Assembly: GCA_021464525.1 (NCBI GenBank)
Contig: JADRCO010000358.1
Span: 1 to 36,238 of the forward strand
Length of the DNA stretch: 36,238 nt
Source: Rhizophagus sp. LPA8_4_AMF
Taxonomy: Eukaryota > Glomeromycota > Glomeromycetes > Glomerales > Glomeraceae
Reading direction: 5' to 3'
A model generated the notes under the pieces. The model was not told the origin of the DNA and made no database searches. It worked only from the letters and a program-made list of their open reading frames with translations. Positions 31,321 through 36,238 of this stretch are shown here, one piece after another. Positions within the stretch are counted from its first letter, which is position 1, and every line of letters begins with the position of its first letter. The translations under genes were made by a program, and so were the position numbers.

Positions 31321-32613
31321 AACGCCTTATTAATGTGGCGTATATATAGTTGTTTGAGTAATAATAAATATGCAAAATGCAGATGCCGGCCGAGTATTCA
31401 AATTTTTATGCATTGTGTACAATTATGTTGATCACAAGCACAAAGTAGTATGTTTGTCGTGCATGCAATTTTTAAGTCTTTAGGATGCACTAAAAAGAGA
31501 CTAAAAATTGTTTAATAAAGAATTTAACGGGAAAAAAACTCTTGAAGCAAAGCTATGAAATTATGTAATTAATTAATTAATTAATTAATTGAAGGAATTA
31601 TTTTATCAAATTTTTTAATTTTTAGCCATAAAACGTAACCGCATTCTTTGATTTGTCAATCATCTGGATCATGTTAACTATGACCACTAGGAGGATACGA
31701 GCATCATACGACCAAAATTTGTGTAGATTGCCAATCAAAAATTATTTTTTGACCATTGTGTATTCAGGCCAATGTTAAAAATTTCCTAAAATCGAGTGGT
31801 ACAATATTTCCGATTTTTTTAATTTGTTAAAATACCATGTTTGTTTAAATTGATTGATTTGAGACAATAAAAACAGAAAATATTTCATAAAATGCAAGCA
31901 AGGAAATAGAGGGAATAATTTATTATCAAATGCGTATTTTGTATACAAAGTTAAACTTTATTAAATGTAACAACTAACTAAAAACAAAATAATATATGTT
32001 AAAAACTATTTTTAACATTTTGGTTTCAGTTAAGTCGGCATCACTAAACGGACCATCCTATGTTAAAAAAAAAAGATCAAAAAATTTTTTTCATATTAAT
32101 GCGTTACACCTGTAGATTCAGGATTCAAGTGTATTTTAGGAGATGGGAACCCAGTTCTTTTAAGAGATCTTTAATAGATGATACAGAATAAGAAAATATG
32201 GATTAGTTATTTACTGATCTAGAAGTATAAATTTATTTTATCATTTTTCGTAATATTTTTATTTGTTTTTTTCTTCTGATATTGAATAAAGGGTAATTCC
32301 GAATTACTGAATTAACGTTTTAGGATGTTTATTTTAAGAATTCTTTTTTTGATTTTTTCTAAATAGAAAATATTCTATGATACCGTTTAAGGAAATTTGA
32401 CGTACAGTAAATAAACAGTAAAAATAATATTTTTATTACATAATTAAAAATTTCATCATGGTACGATCACGTGTAGTAAAAAAGTTTTATTCATGAAGTA
32501 TCAATTCATTAAGTAGGCGATATAGTCAGTATAATCAGTAATCATTAGAGTTAAATTTGTAGTAGAATTTGGATATTAAGTTTACTTCGCAAATGCCACT
32601 AACGGAAACTGTA
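31321..32613. other. spacer, no gene
   Basis: AT-rich with a TTAA microsatellite near 31567-31591. Patches near 31370-31400 and 31660-31700 are less AT-rich but have no open frame. Nothing else recognised. Confidence 0.45.
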
Positions 32614-32845
32614 CAACCAGCGCACAAAATCAACTTAAAAATTGCTGGATTTTCCGAAATATTTTTGATAAATCCGGCAAAATTTTTTAAATCCGTTGAA
32701 CATGGCGCAGCAGATTTCCTACAAATTTCGGAAATTAATTCTTATAATCTTATACGCAATAATCCAACATTTATTTTACTTTAATAATAAATTTAATAAT
32801 GTCTCATCCCTTATAATACTTTTCAAAAACTTTTTGTGCGCTGCG
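32614..32845. mobile_element. 232-bp TA-flanked MITE with AGCGCACAAAA ends
   Basis: The left end caaccagcgcacaaaatc and the right end (reverse complement cgcagcgcacaaaaag) share agcgcacaaaa. TA flanks both ends (32612-32613 and 32846-32847). The 71-codon open frame across it has no family resemblance and is treated as chance. Confidence 0.55.
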
Positions 32846-33392
32846 TACAACAAGAAAACTGAAAATTAGAGGCTGCTTTTTTTATTTTACGGTAAACAAA
32901 TAAGGTAACAATTTTTATAAATATGCAGGAGTATATTCATTATAATATTACCTTATATAGAAATTTAAAATAGAAACTATTTTAACCATTTTCTGTTACT
33001 GTGCTACTTTGATGATTATCAATTCAAGTCCCCTACTTGTTTATTAAATCAATGAATTTTTCAATAAATGTTAACACGATATCGTTGATTACAAGCTTTT
33101 ATTAAAATCGAAAGAATTCGTAACAATTATTTCTCAATTATTTCTTACTAGAAATTCTGATTTTACCTTGTTTATTTTCAAGCCAAAAAAATTAAATACG
33201 AAATACATGTGGAAATAATATAAATAAATTTGCATAGGTTGTAAAATAAATACTTGAATCTTATGATTCGTTCTATGTGTAACCATGTTATTAATTCTAA
33301 GTGTAACGCTAAAATTTAATTAAATACATATTTTTTTAAAAAAAAGGTAAATAAATATTTTCTCTCAAATATTTATTACAACTCTTATAATC
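32846..33392. other. spacer and promoter region of the kelch gene
   Basis: AT-rich with no gene. Confidence 0.45.
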
Positions 33393-35516
33393 ATGTCAAG
33401 AAATTCAGTTTATTTTATATTATGGATACTAGTTCAAATATTACTTCAAGTAAATTGTCAAATGACGCCCTTTAAGCCAAGTGTGTTTTGTTGTCATACT
33501 GCTACACTTATTGATAATAAATTATATATCTTGAATGGATTGGATTTTAACATTAACCCAATAAAAGAATTTTTTTATCTTGATGTTTCTGTACCATTTA
33601 ATACTCAAGAATTATCATGGCAAGACTTATCAAATAATAATATGGTTCCAGTGCATCATCAGTTAAAGGTGGTCCAAATAATGATACTCTATTTTTATAC
33701 GGAGGTTTCTCAACTGATCAAACAATGGCATTGGTTTATACATTTGATTCACAAAGTATTGTATGGAGTATTCCAAAAATATCTGGAGTTAATACAATTA
33801 GAAGATGGGGTTCAACAGGCGTTATTGATTATAATGGAAAAGTTTACTTATGGGGCGGCAGAACGACCAATGCATTGTTTTTAAATGATATGCTTATTTT
33901 AGATACAATAGATCTTAGTTGGAATAAAGGAAGTATAGTTAATGCACCAACTCCAAGAGCTTATTATGGTGCCACTTTATTACCCAACAATAGGATTATT
34001 TATATAGGTAAAGCGAACAATCTTTACATTTATTACGTGTTTTGTTTATTTATGAACATTTATTATTTAGGTGGTTATAATGATTATACTGTTGCAGTCG
34101 AACTCGAAACATTGAATATTTCTAAAGGCACTGCTTTAACATTAAGTGAGGTAAAGTTTGGAAATTATACTAGTATATAAATGCGCAGAAAATAATAAAT
34201 TTATTAATTATTAGATAAATTATTTATATAGGTCTATATATATGATACAATTAATGACAATTGGAGCACTAAAGTAAGTTAATAAATTATATAGTAATAA
34301 TTATAATGATAATTCTTAAATCGTGAATTAACATTTATTAAATTTAGACAACATCAGGAAAAATCCCTTCTAATAGAGCTGGTTTTTCCACCATTCTTGG
34401 TATGTAAACGTTATGATTATTCTTATTAAAAGGTCAATATTAGTAATAGTAAATTTCACTATATTTAAACAGGTTTAGATGGTCAAAGAATCATAATTTA
34501 TGGAGGATTTTTTAGTAATCCTGGATATTTAGATACCACACTTTACGTGTTAGATTTAAATAATTATAATTGGTATATTCCAAAAATTTCTGGAAAAATC
34601 CCAAAGCCTAGAGTTTATCATAAAGCAAATGTAATTGGAAAATATATGGTTATATCATTTGGTAAATAAAATATTTATATTTCTGTTCAAGTTACTTTAA
34701 TTGATAATTATTTAACAAAAATACAATTTAATAGGGGCTAATGATGTAACAGTTGAAAGTGATATATTATTGCTTGATATTAGTAATAATGATGAATATA
34801 TATGGACAACAATATTTGATCCAAAAATGCCATCCCCATCACCATCACCATCATCATCACTATCACCATCATCACTACCTTCGCTACCACCTTCGCCTTC
34901 ACCTTCTTCTCTATCATCACCATCTAATAATTCGGGCAATATAGCTGGTGTAGTTGTGGGATCTTTATTAAGTGGTATTTTTTTATTAGTCGGAAGTTTC
35001 TTAATATATAAACGGAATAAAAATAAACAAGAACAAAAAACTATTTATGAAAATGATAATGATCATGATCACAGTCAAGAAAAAAAGGAACTTCCCATCA
35101 TAAGGGATATTCATAATTATGAACAAGACATCAATAATAATGAGCAAGAAATTATTCAAATTATTCAAATACCTAGAAATGAAAATACGTCCAACCATGA
35201 ACCAATAATAATTCCAGTCAATGATCATCATGGGCAAGAAATTGTGCAAACGCTACAAAATGATAATATAACTAGTAATCACGAACCAGTGATTCCAGCA
35301 CCGGTAGTAGTTAATACTAATAATTATAATTATGGGCAAGAAGTAATTTCAACACCTAATGATAATAGGATATCATCCCAATTTTTAAAAGATGAAATTA
35401 TTCAATCTATTAAACAAGAAATTGGCCAAAATTTGAAAAATGAAATTCTTCAAGCTGTTAGAGAGGAGTATTTTAATAATTTTAACGTTACAAAAAATAA
35501 TACAAGATTAAATTAA
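33393..35516 (+). CDS. kelch-repeat type I membrane protein (one frameshift)
   Basis: Six exons: 33393-34007, 34071-34150, 34232-34273, 34348-34399, 34473-34661, 34735-35516. A signal peptide (VYFILWILVQILLQVNC) precedes about five kelch blades, seen as LYILNG, LFLYGGF, VYLWGGR, IIYIGGYN, IIIYGGF and VISFGAND, each followed by Trp or Tyr/Asp strands. A Ser/Pro stalk (about 34831-34925) leads to one membrane span (AGVVVGSLLSGIFLLVGSFL) and a KRNKNK stop-transfer. The cytosolic tail is Asn/Gln/Glu-rich and ends in a predicted coiled coil (FLKDEIIQSIKQEIGQNLKN). Exon 1 changes frame between about 33650 and 33662: its length is 0 mod 3, but the downstream phase needs 1 mod 3, as after a 1- or 10-nt loss. 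It is therefore a pseudogene, a recent null or a sequencing error. The role is probably cell-surface recognition, by inference. Confidence 0.75.
33648..33665 (+). other. frameshift in kelch exon 1
   Basis: The frame running through NNNMVPVHH must switch to the frame giving VKGGPNNDTLFLYGG. No intron signals fit in between. Everything else in the gene is intact. Confidence 0.7.
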
Positions 35517-36178
35517 TCGATTTTAAATTCATTATATTTTTAATGATAAAAATGAAAATAACGTAGTGACGAACTAATTTTTTTTAATAACGTACAATAT
35601 ATATATGTATATCTTATTCATGTTTTATATTTCGCGTCATCTAAGGAGAAAATCGATGGCAAGTCACTACCTCTTTTTTAAATTATTTTGCATAAAAGAA
35701 TTTTTCCATCGACCTGTCACAAAAATTTATTATAGTTTAAGCCAAATTTATAGTTTCTGATTTCAACATTATGTACAACGCCTCTAGTAAGTTATGATTA
35801 TTAAAATAAAATTTCATTATAAATAAATCTTTATCATAAATTCATGTTAAAATGAGTTAAAGTTTATTAGAAAGAAAACAATATTATAAATAAATATGCC
35901 TGATTATTTGCATAGAAAATAAATAGATCTTTATTAAACAACCGGTAAAATTTGTGACTAATTAATTTCTATGGAATAGTAATAAATTTTGCTCGATTTC
36001 ATCGTGTAAACTATACTGACAATTCTGACACTTTAAGGGACGGCTGTATGATAAACCCGCGTTATTATTTACGGAGACGCAGAAGCAATATCATTATAAA
36101 ATTACCTGATATAGAAATCTTCAATTAGTATTTACCGTAGATCTGTAGAGATTGTATGAAGCGCCATACTGATCAAAA
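35517..36178. other. spacer after the kelch gene, no gene
   Basis: AT-rich. A less AT-rich stretch at about 36025-36175 has no long open frame and may be the body of a small element ending in the CCCGG block. Confidence 0.4.
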
Positions 36179-36238
36179 GTCCGGGATTAAACCCTGGATC
36201 AAATCCCGGATTTATCTGGGGTGAAAATGGATTTATCC
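36179..36238. repeat. CCCGG-rich terminal block, truncated by the window edge
   Basis: Repeated ccgggatt / aatcccggattta words in both orientations suggest the inverted end of a small transposon that continues beyond the window. Confidence 0.4.

Noticed and set aside
32569..32784. 71-codon open frame
   Set aside because: Spans one end of a MITE and has no homologue that I recognise.
34712..35249. Minus-strand and second plus-strand frames rich in Asp/Gly/Ser or His
   Set aside because: Shadows of the Ser/Pro stalk and Asn-rich tail of the kelch gene.

Overview
The window looks like nuclear DNA of an arbuscular mycorrhizal fungus of the Glomeromycotina, most like Rhizophagus. The base composition is very AT-rich. 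Genes are split by short GT-AG introns (about 50-250 nt), and long AT-rich spacers hold decayed transposons and foldback elements. The gene families also fit: TKL-like kinases with the 'EWIPY' leader, kelch membrane proteins, a bromodomain/PD-(D/E)XK protein and FAR1/MULE and LINE remnants. The species assignment is inference from memory of these families; no search was run. No rRNA, tRNA or CRISPR was recognised.

Layout. 1-4200: decayed transposon territory, with a LINE remnant on the minus strand (490-1940), a GC-rich low-complexity patch, a dispersed repeat and a 331-bp foldback element. 4216-7919: two multi-exon membrane-protein genes head to head, a polytopic protein with about ten membrane segments (minus) and a two-membrane-segment protein (plus). 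9673-12118: a protein kinase whose 3' tail is built of seven tiny phase-1 exons. 14099-15496: a four-exon P-loop ATPase. 16390-17530: a decayed copy of the polytopic gene. 18170-18623: a broken MULE/FAR1-type transposase start. 18965-19927: a Tc1-type MITE, a 30-bp tandem repeat and a 77-bp hairpin.

20577-23892: an eight-exon gene in which the kinase N-lobe is repeated in tandem, exon by exon, with no catalytic C-lobe. 27320-29317 (minus): a four-exon bromodomain plus PD-(D/E)XK nuclease-like gene, flanked by a direct-repeat pair. 30190-31076 (minus): an unusual array of seven AG-NNN-GTAAGT signatures that reads as a chain of 3-nt micro-exons. 31124-32845: two more TA-flanked MITEs. 33393-35516: a kelch-repeat type I membrane protein gene with one frameshift.

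The strongest candidates for something undescribed are the poly-N-lobe gene and the micro-exon array. Together with the kinase tail they suggest that protein novelty here is built from frame-neutral exon duplication. The genes do not form an operon or an obvious pathway. All exon models are my own reading of splice signals and reading frame and have no transcript support.
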